Origin: Paracoccaceae bacterium
GTDB lineage: Bacteria; Pseudomonadota; Alphaproteobacteria; Rhodobacterales; Rhodobacteraceae
Length of the DNA stretch: 64,000 nucleotides
Direction of reading: 5' to 3'
Assembly (NCBI GenBank): GCA_003605175.1
Contig: QWDA01000013.1
Coordinates: 1 to 64,000 of the forward strand
A model generated the notes under the pieces. The model worked only from the letters and a program-made list of their open reading frames with translations, was not told the origin of the DNA and made no database searches. The translations under genes and the position numbers were made by a program. Positions 32,673 through 43,259 of the stretch are shown here, in pieces (the first letter of the stretch is position 1; each line of letters begins with the position of its first letter).

Positions 32673-34144
32673 CAGGCGGGCTCTCCGGAAGGAACTTCGG
32701 AACGGCGGCGTAGCGCCAGGACAGTCATCATCGTGGCGAGGTAGGGCAAGAGCCAGATCACCCGCGCGCCATAGCGCGGGGCGGGCTGCGAAACCGCGCC
32801 GCAGACGAAGGCGTTGATCAGGATGCCGATCACCACGAAACCCGCGAAGATGCGGGTCTCGCGGCTGGCGAGGCCGGGCACGACCGAGATGCCGAGGATC
32901 ACGGCGATCGCGGCAAGATAGATCGCCGAATGCACTGCATTCACCGGGCCGATCCAGCTCCGGTCGGCGGCGAGGCGGCCGACGTCGAGGCCGGGGTTCT
33001 CCAACGTGCGCTTGAGGAAATCTATGGAATTCGCGTCGGGGATCGTCATCTCGATCCCGCCCAGGCCGGCCTGGCGCAAGGTGTTGTGGACCAGAGCGCC
33101 AATCACGCCCATGGGATCCGCGGCCAGCACCCGGAAGAAGAACCGTTCCTGATCCCGCGCGACGCTCAGTTGGTCCTCGGGCGACAGGAGCCGGAATGAG
33201 CCCAGCTCGGCCGACCGTTCGAAGAGGATGTTCTCGGGAGACAGCCGGTGCGGGTTTTCGGACCGGGCGAGCGCCTCGGCGAGTGGGCAGCTCGGGATCT
33301 CCGCATCGGGGCAATGCGCCTTGAGATAGTCATAGCCGGGCCCGTCCGCGACCAGCCGCGCGGTGATGAAGGGCCGGAAGCTTGGCGTCTTGCCCGAGAC
33401 CTTCTCGGCCGCAACGCTATAGGCGCCGATCTCGCCCACCCCGACGATGGCGGCGGCGAGGATCAGTCCCGCCACGATCCAGACCTGGCGCCGCGCGGTC
33501 AGGACGATGGCCAGCGCCGCGACCGGCACCGCGAGGCCGACGATCATCAGATGCGACCGGTGCACCACCACCGAGAGCGCCAGAAGCGCCAGCGCGAACA
33601 GGAGCTCCCAGCGCGTCATCCGGCGCGAGAAGGCGACGATTGTGGCCATTAAGAGGATCGCCACGGCGGCGAAGGTGTCGGGCATCACATAGGCCACGTA
33701 GAAGGGCAGCGCGGTCAGCGCCGCCACCGCGATCGGCGCCGAGAGGAGCGTCAGATCCGCTTTTGCCCCGGCGCTCGCCCGCGCTGCCGCGCGCACCGCG
33801 AGACCTGCCGCCGCGAAAACCGCCGCGAAGTTCAGAAGAGCCAGCGCATAGGGCGCCCCACTCTTCCAGCCGAGCGCCACGAGGAGCGCATAGGTCGGCG
33901 AACGGGTCACGTTCACCTGGTCGTCGCCCTCCTGGGCGACACCTCCGGCCGCTCCGGCCGGTGCCGCCTTCGTCGCCTCCTTCGGCAGCACCGCGCGAAG
34001 GATGCTCTCGCCCTGGAGCTTGTAGCCCGCGGAATCGAAATAGTAGAGCGGCACGCGATTGATCGCGAGCACCGAGAGCGACAGGCTGAGCGCGGCCAAG
34101 AGCCAGAGAAGCCCGCCCCTCCCGCCTGTAGCGCGGTCCGTCAC
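32672..34144 (-). CDS. Multi-pass membrane protein, GT-C glycosyltransferase-like
   Basis: A 490-residue protein with about ten membrane helices. After the first helix comes [18 protein letters not shown], where the Asp resembles the catalytic acidic residue of GT-C enzymes that use polyprenyl-phosphate sugars. A large periplasmic loop (about 250-370) precedes the last helices, which end [18 protein letters not shown]. The gene lies between a UDP-xylose synthase and a GT2 gene with overlaps on both sides, so a role in sugar transfer is likely. The family call is tentative. Confidence 0.68.
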   Translation of the reverse strand: MTDRATGGRGGLLWLLAALSLSLSVLAINRVPLYYFDSAGYKLQGESILRAVLPKEATKAAPAGAAGGVAQEGDDQVNVTRSPTYALLVALGWKSGAPYALALLNFAAVFAAAGLAVRAAARASAGAKADLTLLSAPIAVAALTALPFYVAYVMPDTFAAVAILLMATIVAFSRRMTRWELLFALALLALSVVVHRSHLMIVGLAVPVAALAIVLTARRQVWIVAGLILAAAIVGVGEIGAYSVAAEKVSGKTPSFRPFITARLVADGPGYDYLKAHCPDAEIPSCPLAEALARSENPHRLSPENILFERSAELGSFRLLSPEDQLSVARDQERFFFRVLAADPMGVIGALVHNTLRQAGLGGIEMTIPDANSIDFLKRTLENPGLDVGRLAADRSWIGPVNAVHSAIYLAAIAVILGISVVPGLASRETRIFAGFVVIGILINAFVCGAVSQPAPRYGARVIWLLPYLATMMTVLALRRRSEVPSGEPA

Positions 34145-35115
34145 CGGGCCGCGACGGGCGCGCCGGCCTGCGGCGCCGTTCCGTCCAGCACGCTTGCGAA
34201 ATAGGCGATGACCTCCTTGAGGCCCTGCTCGACGGGAACCTTGGGTTCCCAGCCGAGGATCGTCCGCGCCTTGGTGATATCGGGCCGGCGCTGCACCGGG
34301 TCGTCGGAGGGCAGCGGCTTGAACACCAGTTCGGACTTGGAGCCGGTAAGCCCGATGATCATTTCCGCCAGGTCCTTCACCGTCATCTCGTGCGGGTTGC
34401 CGATATTGATCGGCCCGGTCACCTCGTCGGGCGAGTTCATCAGCCGCACGAAGCCGTCGATCATGTCCGAGACATAGCAGAACGACCGCGTCTGGCTGCC
34501 GTCGCCATAGATCGTGATCGGGTGCCCCTGCAGCGCCTGGGTGACGAAATTCGACACCACCCGCCCGTCGTTCAGGCTCATCCGCGGCCCGTAGCAGTTG
34601 AAGATCCGCACCACCTTGATCCTGAGGTCGTGCTGCCGGCGGTAGTCGAAGAACAGCGTCTCGGCGCAGCGCTTGCCCTCGTCATAGCAGGAGCGCGGCC
34701 CGATCGGGTTCACATGGCCCCAGTACTCCTCGGTCTGCGGATGCACCTGCGGGTCGCCGTAGACCTCAGAGGTCGAGGCCTGGAACACCTTCGCGTTCAG
34801 CCGCTTGGCGAGGCCCAGCACGTTGATCGCGCCATGCACGCTGGTCTTCGTCGTCTGCACCGGGTCGTGGCTGTAATGCACCGGCGAGGCCGGGCAGGCG
34901 AGGTTGTAGATCTCATCCACCTCGACATACAGCGGGAAGGTCACGTCGTGCCGCATCAGCTCGAAGCGCGGGTTCTGCAACAGATGCGCGACATTCATCC
35001 GGCTGCCGGTGAAGTAGTTGTCGGCACAGAGAACCTCGTGCCCTTCCTCCAGAAGCCGCTCGCAGAGATGCGACCCCAGAAACCCCGCACCGCCGGTTAC
35101 AAGTATCCGTTTCAT
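34141..35115 (-). CDS. uxs: UDP-glucuronate decarboxylase (UDP-xylose synthase)
   Basis: A 324-residue short-chain dehydrogenase of the extended class. The NAD motif is [17 protein letters not shown], the catalytic triad region STSEVYGDP and YDEGK, and the hallmark of UXS enzymes [20 protein letters not shown] is present. It makes UDP-xylose from UDP-glucuronate, supplying the downstream transferases. The ATG at 35115 begins [11 protein letters not shown]; an upstream in-frame start adds 13 unconserved residues. It overlaps the next gene by 4 bp. Confidence 0.93.
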   Translation of the reverse strand: MKRILVTGGAGFLGSHLCERLLEEGHEVLCADNYFTGSRMNVAHLLQNPRFELMRHDVTFPLYVEVDEIYNLACPASPVHYSHDPVQTTKTSVHGAINVLGLAKRLNAKVFQASTSEVYGDPQVHPQTEEYWGHVNPIGPRSCYDEGKRCAETLFFDYRRQHDLRIKVVRIFNCYGPRMSLNDGRVVSNFVTQALQGHPITIYGDGSQTRSFCYVSDMIDGFVRLMNSPDEVTGPINIGNPHEMTVKDLAEMIIGLTGSKSELVFKPLPSDDPVQRRPDITKARTILGWEPKVPVEQGLKEVIAYFASVLDGTAPQAGAPVAAR

Positions 35116-35476
35116 GTATTGCGCCCCTTCAGAACCCATTATGTCTCGCGGCACGGCGCCACCGCTCGCTGAGAATCTCGGCCACCCGCCTTGTCAATGG
35201 CGCGCACGCTCCGCGATGCGGCGGAGGAATGCAAGCCGTGGCTCCGATACGCCGTCTCCGGGCGACGCTCGATTTCTCCACAACCGACTGTCTGCGCTCC
35301 CGAAACGATGGCGGGCGCGCGGCGCTCATGCCACAGCATCCACCGCGCTCGGCGATCATCGGCCCGGCAGGGCGGGCCGGCCGAATGGTAAATGGCATGC
35401 CGATTGCTCCTGGCACCGGACGTCCCGCCGGAAGAGCCCCAGGCGACGCGAAATGACCAGCAACAGGGTCGGTTTC
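35116..35476. other. Intergenic, no gene recognised
   Basis: The 361 bp between the end of tpa and the start of uxs (both on the minus strand) should hold the uxs promoter and the tpa 3' end. I see no clear terminator stem with a T-run, no repeat and no convincing coding sequence. Confidence 0.4.
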
Positions 35477-36862
35477 TCAGCCGAACACCCGGCCGAGCGC
35501 GCCGTCGACGGCCTCGGTGATCCGGTCGATATCGTCGGGCGTGGCGATCAGCGCGGGCGCGAAGCACAGCGTGTTGTTGAAGCCCGGAACCGAGCGGTTC
35601 GTCGCGCCGATGATGACGCCCTGGGCCATGCAATCCGTGGTGACCGCCTTGACCTGCGCCTCGCTCACGGGCTCCTTGGTGGTCCGGTCGGCCACAAGTT
35701 CCGCCCCGCAGAACAGGCCCTTGCCGCGCACGTCGCCGATCACCCTGTGCCTTTCGGCGAGGGCATTCAGGTTGTCGATGAGCCGTGCGCCCATGGCCAC
35801 CGTGTTCTCCAAAAGCCCCTCTTCCTCGATGATCGCCATGTTCTCGAGCGCCGCCGCCGGGCCGCCGGTGCAACCGCCGAAGGTGGAGATGTCGCGAAAG
35901 TAATCCATCGGATCGTCCGCGTTCGACTTGAACAGCTCGAACACCTCTTCTGTGGTCACGAGGCAGGCGATGGCCGCATATCCCGAGGCGACACCCTTGG
36001 CCATGGTCACCATGTCGGGCTTCACGCCGTAGTTCTGGTAGCCGAACCATGTGCCGGTGCGGCCGACGCCGCAGACCACTTCGTCGATATGCAGGAGCAC
36101 GTCGTATTTCCGGCAGATCTCCTGCACCCGCTCCCAGTAGCCCGGCGGGGGCGTGATGACGCCGCCGCCGGCGGTGACGGGTTCGAGGCAGAGCGCGCCC
36201 ACGGTGTCGGGGCCCTCGCGCAGGATCACCTCCTCGATCGCGTCGGCGGCGCGTTGTCCGTAGGCCTCTCCGGTCAGGTCCCACTGCGCGCGGTATTCGA
36301 GACAATGCGGCACTTCGACAAAGCCCGGAGCGAAGGGGCCGTATTGTGCGTTGCGCTCCTGCTGGCCGCCCGCCGAGAGGCAAGCTATTGTCGTGCCGTG
36401 ATAATCCCGGTCGCGGTAGAGGATCTTGTGCTTCTTGCCGCCGTAGCGCTTGTGGGCGATCTGGCGGACCATCTTGAAGGCCTTCTCGTTCGCTTCGGAG
36501 CCGGAGTTCGTGTAATAGACCCTGCTCATGCCCGGCATCTTTTCGATCAGCCGCTCGGCGAAGCGGGCGCCGGGCACGGTGCCGAGAGCACCGGCGAAAT
36601 AGTTGAGCTTCAGGAGCTGGTCGCGCACCGCATTGGCGATCCGCTCGCGGCCATAGCCGACATTGACGGTCCAGACCGCGCCGGAAACGGCATCGAGATG
36701 TTCCTTGCCGGTCTGGTCCCAGACCCGTAACCCCTTGCCTTCGACCATGATTTTCGGATCGGCGGTCTCGAACGGCTTGTGCTGTACCAGGTGGTGCCAG
36801 ACATGGGCCTTGTCGGCGGCGACGATGCCGGAGAGATCGTTCTCGTTGAATTTGCCGTCCAT
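35477..36862 (-). CDS. tpa: Taurine-pyruvate aminotransferase
   Basis: A 461-residue class III PLP aminotransferase that converts taurine and pyruvate to sulfoacetaldehyde and alanine. It begins MDGKFNENDLSGIVAADKAHVWHHLVQHKPFE. It has YYTNSGSEANEKAFKMVRQIA, the cofactor Asp in LLHIDEVVCGVGRTGTWFGYQ and the PLP lysine in MAKGVASGY. These segments match the Rhodobacterales Tpa group closely. The usual partner genes (xsc, ald, tau transporter) are not adjacent. A 40-bp iteron-like repeat lies about 130 bp upstream. Confidence 0.9.
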   Translation of the reverse strand: MDGKFNENDLSGIVAADKAHVWHHLVQHKPFETADPKIMVEGKGLRVWDQTGKEHLDAVSGAVWTVNVGYGRERIANAVRDQLLKLNYFAGALGTVPGARFAERLIEKMPGMSRVYYTNSGSEANEKAFKMVRQIAHKRYGGKKHKILYRDRDYHGTTIACLSAGGQQERNAQYGPFAPGFVEVPHCLEYRAQWDLTGEAYGQRAADAIEEVILREGPDTVGALCLEPVTAGGGVITPPPGYWERVQEICRKYDVLLHIDEVVCGVGRTGTWFGYQNYGVKPDMVTMAKGVASGYAAIACLVTTEEVFELFKSNADDPMDYFRDISTFGGCTGGPAAALENMAIIEEEGLLENTVAMGARLIDNLNALAERHRVIGDVRGKGLFCGAELVADRTTKEPVSEAQVKAVTTDCMAQGVIIGATNRSVPGFNNTLCFAPALIATPDDIDRITEAVDGALGRVFG

Positions 36863-36993
36863 GGAAGCCTCCAGAGAGCCGGCTGGGCCGGGGCGGATAC
36901 GGGAGATCGGGGGCAGGACAGGCCCTGCCCCGCCTTCAGGCTTAGAGCCACGCCGGGGCCGAGTCTAGGTCCGGCGGGGCCGGAATCCGGGGC

Positions 36994-37033
36994 GCACAAC
37001 CCGTACACAACCCGTACACAACCCGTACACCGG
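36994..37033 (-). repeat. 40-bp iteron-like element, copy 3 (upstream of tpa)
   Basis: Inverted copy: on the minus strand CCG, three GTGTACGGGTT units (37030-37020, 37019-37009, 37008-36998) and GTGC. It is the most regular copy, with all three units identical. It lies 132 bp before the tpa start in the same orientation as the gene. Confidence 0.9.
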
Positions 37034-37087
37034 CGAAGAGCGCGCGACGGCTTGCGGCAGGGCTCCTGTGGCGGGAGCCGCTCCTCA

Positions 37088-37123
37088 CCCTCTCCCCCAT
37101 CCCCTCTCCCACAGGGAGAGGGG
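37088..37123. repeat. CCCTCTCCC palindromic repeat, copy 1
   Basis: CCCTCTCCCCCAT followed by a 10-bp perfect stem (37101-37110 with 37114-37123, loop ACA). The same sequence occurs in inverted orientation at 55835-55869. It lies 25 bp beyond the glpK stop codon and may act as a transcript end or mRNA-stabilising hairpin. This kind of repeat is widespread in GC-rich proteobacterial genomes. Confidence 0.75.
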
Positions 37124-37147
37124 AGCCGCGCGACGCAGGCGTCAGCG

Positions 37148-38635
37148 TCAGACCGAAAGCGTCGCCGCGACGGCGCGCTCCCACGCACCGGTCTTCTTCG
37201 CTCGGGTGGCCACGTCCATGGCCGGCTCGAAGCGCCTTTCGAGCGCCCAGGTCTTGGCGAACTCGTCACGGCCCGGGTAGATCCCGGCCTTCATCCCGGC
37301 AAGCCAGGCGGCGCCGAGCGCGGTGGTCTCCAGAACCTCGGGCCGGTCCACCGGGGCGCCGATGATGTCGGAGAGGAACTGCATCGCCCAGTCGGAGGCG
37401 GACATGCCGCCATCGACCCGCAGAGTCTGCGCCGCGCCGCCTGGCCAGTCGGCCTGCATCGCCTGCAACAGGTCGCGGGTCTGGTACCCCACGCTCTCGA
37501 GCGCGGCTTTCGCGAATTCGGCCGGGCCGGAATTGCGCGTCAGCCCGTAGATCGCCCCGCGGCAGTCCGGGTTCCAATAGGGCGCGCCGAGGCCGACAAA
37601 GGCCGGGACAAGGATCACCGATTGCGCCGGATCGGCCGATTCCGCCAGCGTTTGGGTCTGTTTTGCCTCGGAGATGATCTTCAGCCCGTCGCGCAGCCAC
37701 TGCACCACGGCGCCGGCGACGAAGATCGAGCCTTCGAGCGCGTAGGTCGGCTTGCCGTCGAGTTGATAGGCGATGGTAGTCAGGAGCCGGTTGGTCGACC
37801 GGACCGGGGTATCGCCGGTGTTCAGGAGCGCGAAGCAGCCCGTGCCATAGGTGGACTTCATCATTCCGGGTGCGAAACAGGCCTGACCCACGGTGGCAGC
37901 CTGCTGGTCTCCGGCAACGCCGAGGATCGGGATCTCGCCGCCGAACAGCTGCGCTTCGGCGGTGCCGAAACTGGCGGCGCAATCCCGCACCTCGGGGAGC
38001 ATCTCCATGGGAATGCCGAGAAGCTCGCAGATCGGGATCGACCAGCGTCCCTTGTGGATGTCGTAGAGCAAGGTCCGCGCGGCGTTGGTGGCGTCGGTGA
38101 CGTGAGATTTCCCGCCGGTAAGGCGCCAGATCAGATAGCTGTCGACGGTGCCGAACAGAACCTCGCCCCGGCTGGCGCGGGCGCGGAGGCCGTCTTCCCG
38201 GTCGAGGATCCAGCGCAGCTTGGTGGCGGAGAAATACGGGTCGAGGAGGAGGCCGGTCCTGGCGGTGACCATTTCCTCATGGCCCTCTGCCTTGAGCCCG
38301 GCGCACAAGTCGGCGGTGCGCCGGTCCTGCCAGACGATGGCGTTGTAGACCGGCTTGCCGGTGTCCTTGTCCCAGACCACCACGGTTTCGCGCTGGTTGG
38401 TGATGCCGATCGCGGCGATCTGCCCGGCGTCGATCCCGGCCTTGTCGATGGCGGCGCGGCAGGTGGCGACGGTGGTGGACCAGAGGTCCTCGGGGTCGTG
38501 CTCGACCCAGCCCGAGGCCGGATAGTGCTGCGGGAACTCCTCCTGCGCGATGGCGGCGACCTTCATCGCCCGGTCGAACAGGATCGCCCGGCTCGACGTG
38601 GTGCCCTGGTCGATGGCGAGCACGAATTCCGACAT
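37148..38635 (-). CDS. glpK: Glycerol kinase
   Basis: A 495-residue FGGY-family kinase that phosphorylates glycerol to glycerol-3-phosphate. The N-terminal phosphate loop is [16 protein letters not shown]; other motifs are [38 protein letters not shown] and [18 protein letters not shown]. The ATG at 38635 overlaps the glpD stop (TAATG), so the two enzymes are co-translated. Confidence 0.97.
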   Translation of the reverse strand: MSEFVLAIDQGTTSSRAILFDRAMKVAAIAQEEFPQHYPASGWVEHDPEDLWSTTVATCRAAIDKAGIDAGQIAAIGITNQRETVVVWDKDTGKPVYNAIVWQDRRTADLCAGLKAEGHEEMVTARTGLLLDPYFSATKLRWILDREDGLRARASRGEVLFGTVDSYLIWRLTGGKSHVTDATNAARTLLYDIHKGRWSIPICELLGIPMEMLPEVRDCAASFGTAEAQLFGGEIPILGVAGDQQAATVGQACFAPGMMKSTYGTGCFALLNTGDTPVRSTNRLLTTIAYQLDGKPTYALEGSIFVAGAVVQWLRDGLKIISEAKQTQTLAESADPAQSVILVPAFVGLGAPYWNPDCRGAIYGLTRNSGPAEFAKAALESVGYQTRDLLQAMQADWPGGAAQTLRVDGGMSASDWAMQFLSDIIGAPVDRPEVLETTALGAAWLAGMKAGIYPGRDEFAKTWALERRFEPAMDVATRAKKTGAWERAVAATLSV

Positions 38636-40224
38636 TACGCTTCCTCCCTTGCCGCGGCCCCCGTCCGCGTCTTCATCCAGTCGTCCAGCGCGGCGATCTG
38701 CTCCGCCGTCATCTTCAGACCGAGTTTCGAACGCCGCCAGACCACATCCTCGGCGGTGCGCGCGAATTCGCGGTCGATCAGCCACTGGACCTCGCGGCCG
38801 GTCAGCGTGGCGCCGAAATCGCAGCCGAGATCGCCCTTCTTGCCGGCCTTGCCCAGCATCTGGCGGGCATCGGTGCCGTAGGCGCGGACGAGACGCCTGG
38901 CCCAATGCGGGTCTAAAAAGGGGAAATCGGCCTCCAGACCGGCGATCAGGTCGGCCACGCCCGAGACCGGGAAGTCGCCTCCGGGGAGCGGTGCGCCAGC
39001 GGTCCAGGGGCCGGGGAGCCCCGGGAAGGCGCCCGCAAGCTTGGCCAGTGCCTGTTCGGCGAGGACCCGGTTGGTGGTGATCTTGCCGCCGAAGACCGAA
39101 AGCAGCGGCGGCCCGTTCTCGTCGAGCGAGAGCACGTAATCGCGGGTCGCCGCGGTGGCCGATTTGGCGCCGTCGTCATAGAGCGGACGGACGCCGGAAT
39201 AGGTCCAGACGATCTGGTCGCGGGTGACCGGTTTCGCGAAATATTCCGAGGCGAAGGCGCAGAGATAGTCCTGCTCCTCCTCCGTGGCGGCGGCGGGGAC
39301 CGAGGGGTCGTGGCCGTGGTCCTTGTCGGTTGTGCCGATCAGGGTGAAATCGGTCTCGTAGGGGATCGCGAAGATGATCCGGCCGTCGGCGCCCTGGAAG
39401 AAGTAGCACTTGTCGTGGTCGAAGAGCTTCTTCACCACGATATGGCTGCCGCGGACCAGGCGGATGCCTTCGGAACTGTTCTGCTTCAAGCGGTGGCGAA
39501 CCACGTCCTCGACCCAGGGGCCGCCGGCGTTGACCACGGTTTTCGCCTGAAACAGGGTCTGTTTCTCGGTTTCCGCGTCTTCGGTGTGGAGGGTCCAGAC
39601 CCCGCCGGTGCGTTCCGCCGAGACGACGCGGGTGCGGGTCAGGATCTTCGCGCCGCGCCGGGCCGCATCGCTGGCATTGAGCGCGACGAGGCGGCTGTCT
39701 TCGACCCAGCAGTCGGAATATTCGTAGGCGCGGCGGAATTTCTCCTTCAGCGGTTTGCCCACCGGATCCGTGGTCAGGTCGACGGCACGGGTGCCGGGCA
39801 GGATCTCGCGGCCGCCGAGATGGTCGTACATGAAGAGGCCGAAACGGATCATCCAGGCCGGGCGGCGGCCCTTGAGCCAGGGCATGAAGGCCGTCACCAG
39901 CCGAGAGGCCGGCGTGGATGTGTCGAAGCGCATCTCGGGGTGGTAAGGCAGCACGAAGCGCATCGGCCAGGAAATGTGCGGCATCGCCTTGAGCAGGGTC
40001 TCGCGCTCGGCCAGGGCGTGGCGGACAAGGTTGATCTCGAAGAATTCGAGATAGCGCAGCCCGCCGTGAAACAGCTTGGTCGAGGCCGAAGAGGTGGCGC
40101 CGGCAAGGTCGCCCATCTCGGCGAGCGTCACGCGGAGACCGCGGCCGGCGGCGTCGCGGGCAATCGCACAGCCATTGATACCGCCGCCTATGACGAAAAG
40201 ATCGTCGGGGGTGTCATTGGCCAC
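38635..40224 (-). CDS. glpD: Aerobic glycerol-3-phosphate dehydrogenase
   Basis: A 529-residue FAD enzyme that oxidises glycerol-3-phosphate to dihydroxyacetone phosphate at the membrane and feeds electrons to ubiquinone. The Rossmann motif is [29 protein letters not shown], followed by [16 protein letters not shown] and the substrate-domain motif [18 protein letters not shown]. It starts with GTG at 40224, preceded by AGGAG. No glpR or glpF gene is adjacent. Confidence 0.96.
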   Translation of the reverse strand: MANDTPDDLFVIGGGINGCAIARDAAGRGLRVTLAEMGDLAGATSSASTKLFHGGLRYLEFFEINLVRHALAERETLLKAMPHISWPMRFVLPYHPEMRFDTSTPASRLVTAFMPWLKGRRPAWMIRFGLFMYDHLGGREILPGTRAVDLTTDPVGKPLKEKFRRAYEYSDCWVEDSRLVALNASDAARRGAKILTRTRVVSAERTGGVWTLHTEDAETEKQTLFQAKTVVNAGGPWVEDVVRHRLKQNSSEGIRLVRGSHIVVKKLFDHDKCYFFQGADGRIIFAIPYETDFTLIGTTDKDHGHDPSVPAAATEEEQDYLCAFASEYFAKPVTRDQIVWTYSGVRPLYDDGAKSATAATRDYVLSLDENGPPLLSVFGGKITTNRVLAEQALAKLAGAFPGLPGPWTAGAPLPGGDFPVSGVADLIAGLEADFPFLDPHWARRLVRAYGTDARQMLGKAGKKGDLGCDFGATLTGREVQWLIDREFARTAEDVVWRRSKLGLKMTAEQIAALDDWMKTRTGAAAREEA

Positions 40225-40353
40225 ACGATTCTCCTGTCTACTAATTCTTTAGCTTTGACGGTTTTGCTCCGATGTCAACGGCCCGTTGGCCCTTGGCGGC
40301 GCGGGGCGTCGGGACGCGAGTGCAGCCTCCGGACCGCGGTCACGCTCTGGTTG

Positions 40354-40866
40354 TCAGGATCCGGTGACGAGGGTCCACCAGATCTTGCCGTTGGGCTCCT
40401 GGAACCATTCGAAGCCCATCCGCCGGGCGCGGGGTTCGAGGATCACCGCGCGGGTGGCGGGGTCTTCCATCCAGGCGGCGAGGGTCTCGAGTTCGGTCTC
40501 GTAGGTCTCGGAGATGTTCTCGCCCAGCATCCGGCCGTCGAAGCCGGCACGGGCCACCCGGTCGATCGGCGAGGAGCCGTCGGAGCCGAAATGCCAGGGC
40601 CGGTTCTGCCGCGCCATGTCCTTGGAATGGGTGGCGGCGGCGGCGTTCAGCGCGGCATCGAAAGCGAGCGGCGCGACACCCTTCTCGGAGCGCAGCACGT
40701 TGATCGAATCGAGCATCCGGAACTGGATCGCGTCCTTGTCGCTGCGGCCGATATCGTAGACCTGCGGCAGGGGCTTGCCGTCCGGTCCGACCGGCGGCGT
40801 GGCGGGCGGCGTCGCGCAAGCGGCGAGAAGGGCGATCGCGGAAAGCGCGGCGAAGGAAAGTCGCAT
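40354..40866 (-). CDS. CAP-domain (SCP/PR1) lipoprotein
   Basis: A 170-residue lipoprotein. The signal MRLSFAALSAIALLAAC ends in a lipobox with Cys17. The mature part has the CAP fold signatures LDSINVLRSEKGVAPLAFDAALNAAAATHSKDMARQ, HFGSDGSSPIDRVARAGF and ENIS. Function of bacterial CAP proteins is largely unknown. The ATG at 40866 is chosen because the signal starts there; one at 40884 is in frame too. Confidence 0.84.
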   Translation of the reverse strand: MRLSFAALSAIALLAACATPPATPPVGPDGKPLPQVYDIGRSDKDAIQFRMLDSINVLRSEKGVAPLAFDAALNAAAATHSKDMARQNRPWHFGSDGSSPIDRVARAGFDGRMLGENISETYETELETLAAWMEDPATRAVILEPRARRMGFEWFQEPNGKIWWTLVTGS

Positions 40867-41030
40867 GGAGGTCAGCTCTGCCATCTTGTCGTTTTTTTGG
40901 TCATTAACCGCTTTGTTGCACCTTTACAAATGCCGTTGCGGATCGCCGCCAATGACGGTCGCGTGAATTGCAGCCGCGCCGCACCGGAGATATGGTCGCG
41001 CCGTTCCACTCAAAAGCCCGGTTAGGAAAC

Positions 41031-41633
41031 ATGACTGAGACCCCCAAACTCAATCGCCGCGGCCTTCTCGGCGCCGGAGTCCTGGCCGCCGGCACGCTCG
41101 CCGCGCCGACGGTCCTGCGCGCCGCCCAGGACACCGATTCGACCGAGTACCGCCAGGGCCTCGGGATCGTGCGCCGCAACGCGTCGAGCTTCCGCTCGCT
41201 CGACTGGCAGCCCTATTTCTCGAACCTCAAGAACGGCGCGATTCTCGAGGACATCTCGTCGCGCGCGCTGCATTTCTGGAGCGAGGACGGACAGACCTAC
41301 AAGCTCTACCCGACCAGCGTGCCGCAGACCGACGATCTGACCCGCCGCGGCCGCACCACCATCGTCCGCAAGGTCGTGGGGCCGGAATGGCGGCCCACCG
41401 CGTCGATGAAGAAGCGCAACCCGGACTGGCCCGACTACGTGCCGCCGGGGCCGGACAACCCGCTCGGCACCCATGCGATGTACCTGGGCTGGCAGTACTA
41501 CCGGATCCATGGCACCCACGACACGCGCAAGATCGGGCGCCGGTCGTCGTCGGGCTGCATCGGTCTCTACAACGAGGACATCGCCGAACTCTTCTCCATG
41601 GCGAAGATCGGCACACAGGTTCTTCTGATCTGA
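41031..41633 (+). CDS. Exported L,D-transpeptidase (YkuD domain)
   Basis: A 200-residue periplasmic enzyme with a Tat-like signal (KLNRRGLLGAGVLAAGTLA). The YkuD catalytic region is YRIHGTHDTRKIGRRSSSGCIGLYNEDI, with His160 and nucleophile Cys176. Such enzymes form 3-3 cross-links in peptidoglycan or anchor proteins to it. GTTAGGAAAC precedes the ATG. It is divergent from the CAP lipoprotein gene. Confidence 0.9.
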   Translation: MTETPKLNRRGLLGAGVLAAGTLAAPTVLRAAQDTDSTEYRQGLGIVRRNASSFRSLDWQPYFSNLKNGAILEDISSRALHFWSEDGQTYKLYPTSVPQTDDLTRRGRTTIVRKVVGPEWRPTASMKKRNPDWPDYVPPGPDNPLGTHAMYLGWQYYRIHGTHDTRKIGRRSSSGCIGLYNEDIAELFSMAKIGTQVLLI

Positions 41634-41770
41634 GATCCGCCGAAAGGCCCCGCTGCCGCGGAACGGGCTATGCAGCCCGCCTGGAAACGCGCATCATCCA
41701 TGCACGGGGGTCGGGTGAATTGCCGGCCGCGTCCCCGGCATCGGCGGGCGGCGTATTTCAGGAGAAAGTC

Positions 41771-41956
41771 ATGAAGAAATTCGTTCTCGCTGCCGCGATT
41801 GCGGTGGCCGCTTCCGGCAGCGCCGGGGCCGGCGGATATTTGGAACCGCAGATGGAACCCGAGGTGATCGTCGAGGAATCCTCCGGCAGTTCAGCCGGCG
41901 GTGTGGTCGTTCCTCTGCTGCTGCTTCTGATCGTTGCCGCCGTCGCGGCCAACTGA
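41771..41956 (+). CDS. Small exported protein with C-terminal membrane segment
   Basis: A 61-residue protein. A signal peptide (MKKFVLAAAIAVAASGSAGA) is followed by a short acidic linker GGYLEPQMEPEVIVEESSGSSAGG and a hydrophobic tail VVVPLLLLLIVAAVAAN. AGGAGAAAG is well placed before the ATG. Proteins of this layout recur in Rhodobacterales, often near hemH as here. Function unknown. Confidence 0.75.
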   Translation: MKKFVLAAAIAVAASGSAGAGGYLEPQMEPEVIVEESSGSSAGGVVVPLLLLLIVAAVAAN

Positions 41957-42139
41957 GCGATACGGGTGCAGCGAAATCGGGGGCGGTGGCCTGGCCATCG
42001 CCCTTTGTGCTTCTCCGAATACATTCAGGTTTGACGCGGCCCGCCCCGACGAAAAGCTGTCCGTCCATTATCCTGAAGCACAAGCCGGGCGGAGGCAATT
42101 GAGCGGGGCGGTGCGGCACGACGAGTCATTCCGCTCCCG

Positions 42140-43204
42140 TCAGCCCGGCTTTGGCGCGATCCATCCTGCGAGGTTGTCGTCGATGGCGGAGGCGAGGGCG
42201 GCGATGTGGGCGTCATCGTCGTTGAGGCAGGGGATGTAGGTGAATTCCTCGCCGCCGGCATGGAGGAAGCTTTCGCGGATCTCCTCGCGGATCTCCTCCA
42301 GCGTCTCGATGCAGTCGGCCGCGAAGGCCGGCGCGATCACCGCGATGCGCTTCTTGCCGGCTTCGGCGAGGCGGGCGACCTCCTCGACCGTGTAGGGTTT
42401 CAGCCATTCTTCGGGGCCGAAGCGGGACTGGAAGGTGGTGACGAGCTCGCCCGGCGCCCAGCCCAGCCGTTCGCGCAGGAGTCGCGAGGTCTTCTGGCAC
42501 TGGCAGTGATAGGGGTCGCCCTCGGTCAGGTAGCGCTGGGGCATGCCGTGATAGGAGGCGATCAGCAGGTCGGGGCGGTTCTCAAGCCCGGCATAGGCGC
42601 GCTCGACCGAGCCCGCGAGCGCGTCGATATAGTCGGGCCGGTCGAAATAGGCCGGCACGGTGCGCGCGTTGGGCTGCCGGTTGAGATCGGCCAGCGCCTT
42701 GTAGAACGCATCGTTCGCGGTGGCCGTGGTGGCGCCGGCATACTGCGGGTAGAGCGGGAAGAACAGGATTCTCGTGCAGCCCGCCTCGGCCAGTTCATGT
42801 ACCTTCGAGCGGGTCGAGGGATTGCCGTAGCGCATGCAGAAATCGACCATCACGGCGTCGCCATAGCGCGCCGCCATCGCGGCCCGGAGCTTGGCGGTCT
42901 GTGCCTTGGTGATGGTCATCAACGGGCTCTCGCCGGCCTCCTCGTTCCAGATCGACTTGTAGGCGGCGCCCGAGGTGAAGGGGCGTTTCGAGAGGATCAC
43001 GAGCTGGAGGAGCGGCTGCCATTTCCAGGACGGGTAGTCGATCACCCGCTTGTCCGAGAGGAACTCGCCCAGGTAGCGGCGCATCGACCAGTAATCGTAG
43101 CCGTCGGGCGTGCCGAGATTGGCTATGAGGATGCCGACCTTCTCGCGCGGCAACGCGGGGTGGTCGGCGGGAAGATGGGTCGCTTGGGTCGTGCTGTCCG
43201 GCAT
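42140..43204 (-). CDS. hemH: Ferrochelatase
   Basis: A 354-residue enzyme that inserts Fe2+ into protoporphyrin IX, the last step of haem synthesis. It has VGILIANLGTPDGYDYWSMRRYLGEFLSDKRVID and the active-site histidine in IASYHGMPQRYL. FQSRFGPEEWLKPYT and the metal-site acidic residues in CIETLEEIREE follow. The ATG at 43204 precedes MPDSTTQATHLP; an upstream in-frame start has no better ribosome site. It is monocistronic. Confidence 0.96.
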   Translation of the reverse strand: MPDSTTQATHLPADHPALPREKVGILIANLGTPDGYDYWSMRRYLGEFLSDKRVIDYPSWKWQPLLQLVILSKRPFTSGAAYKSIWNEEAGESPLMTITKAQTAKLRAAMAARYGDAVMVDFCMRYGNPSTRSKVHELAEAGCTRILFFPLYPQYAGATTATANDAFYKALADLNRQPNARTVPAYFDRPDYIDALAGSVERAYAGLENRPDLLIASYHGMPQRYLTEGDPYHCQCQKTSRLLRERLGWAPGELVTTFQSRFGPEEWLKPYTVEEVARLAEAGKKRIAVIAPAFAADCIETLEEIREEIRESFLHAGGEEFTYIPCLNDDDAHIAALASAIDDNLAGWIAPKPG

Positions 43205-43259
43205 TGGGCGTGTCCTGGCTCTGTCTTCGCCGCTCGACATAGACGGTCTGGCTTGGGGG

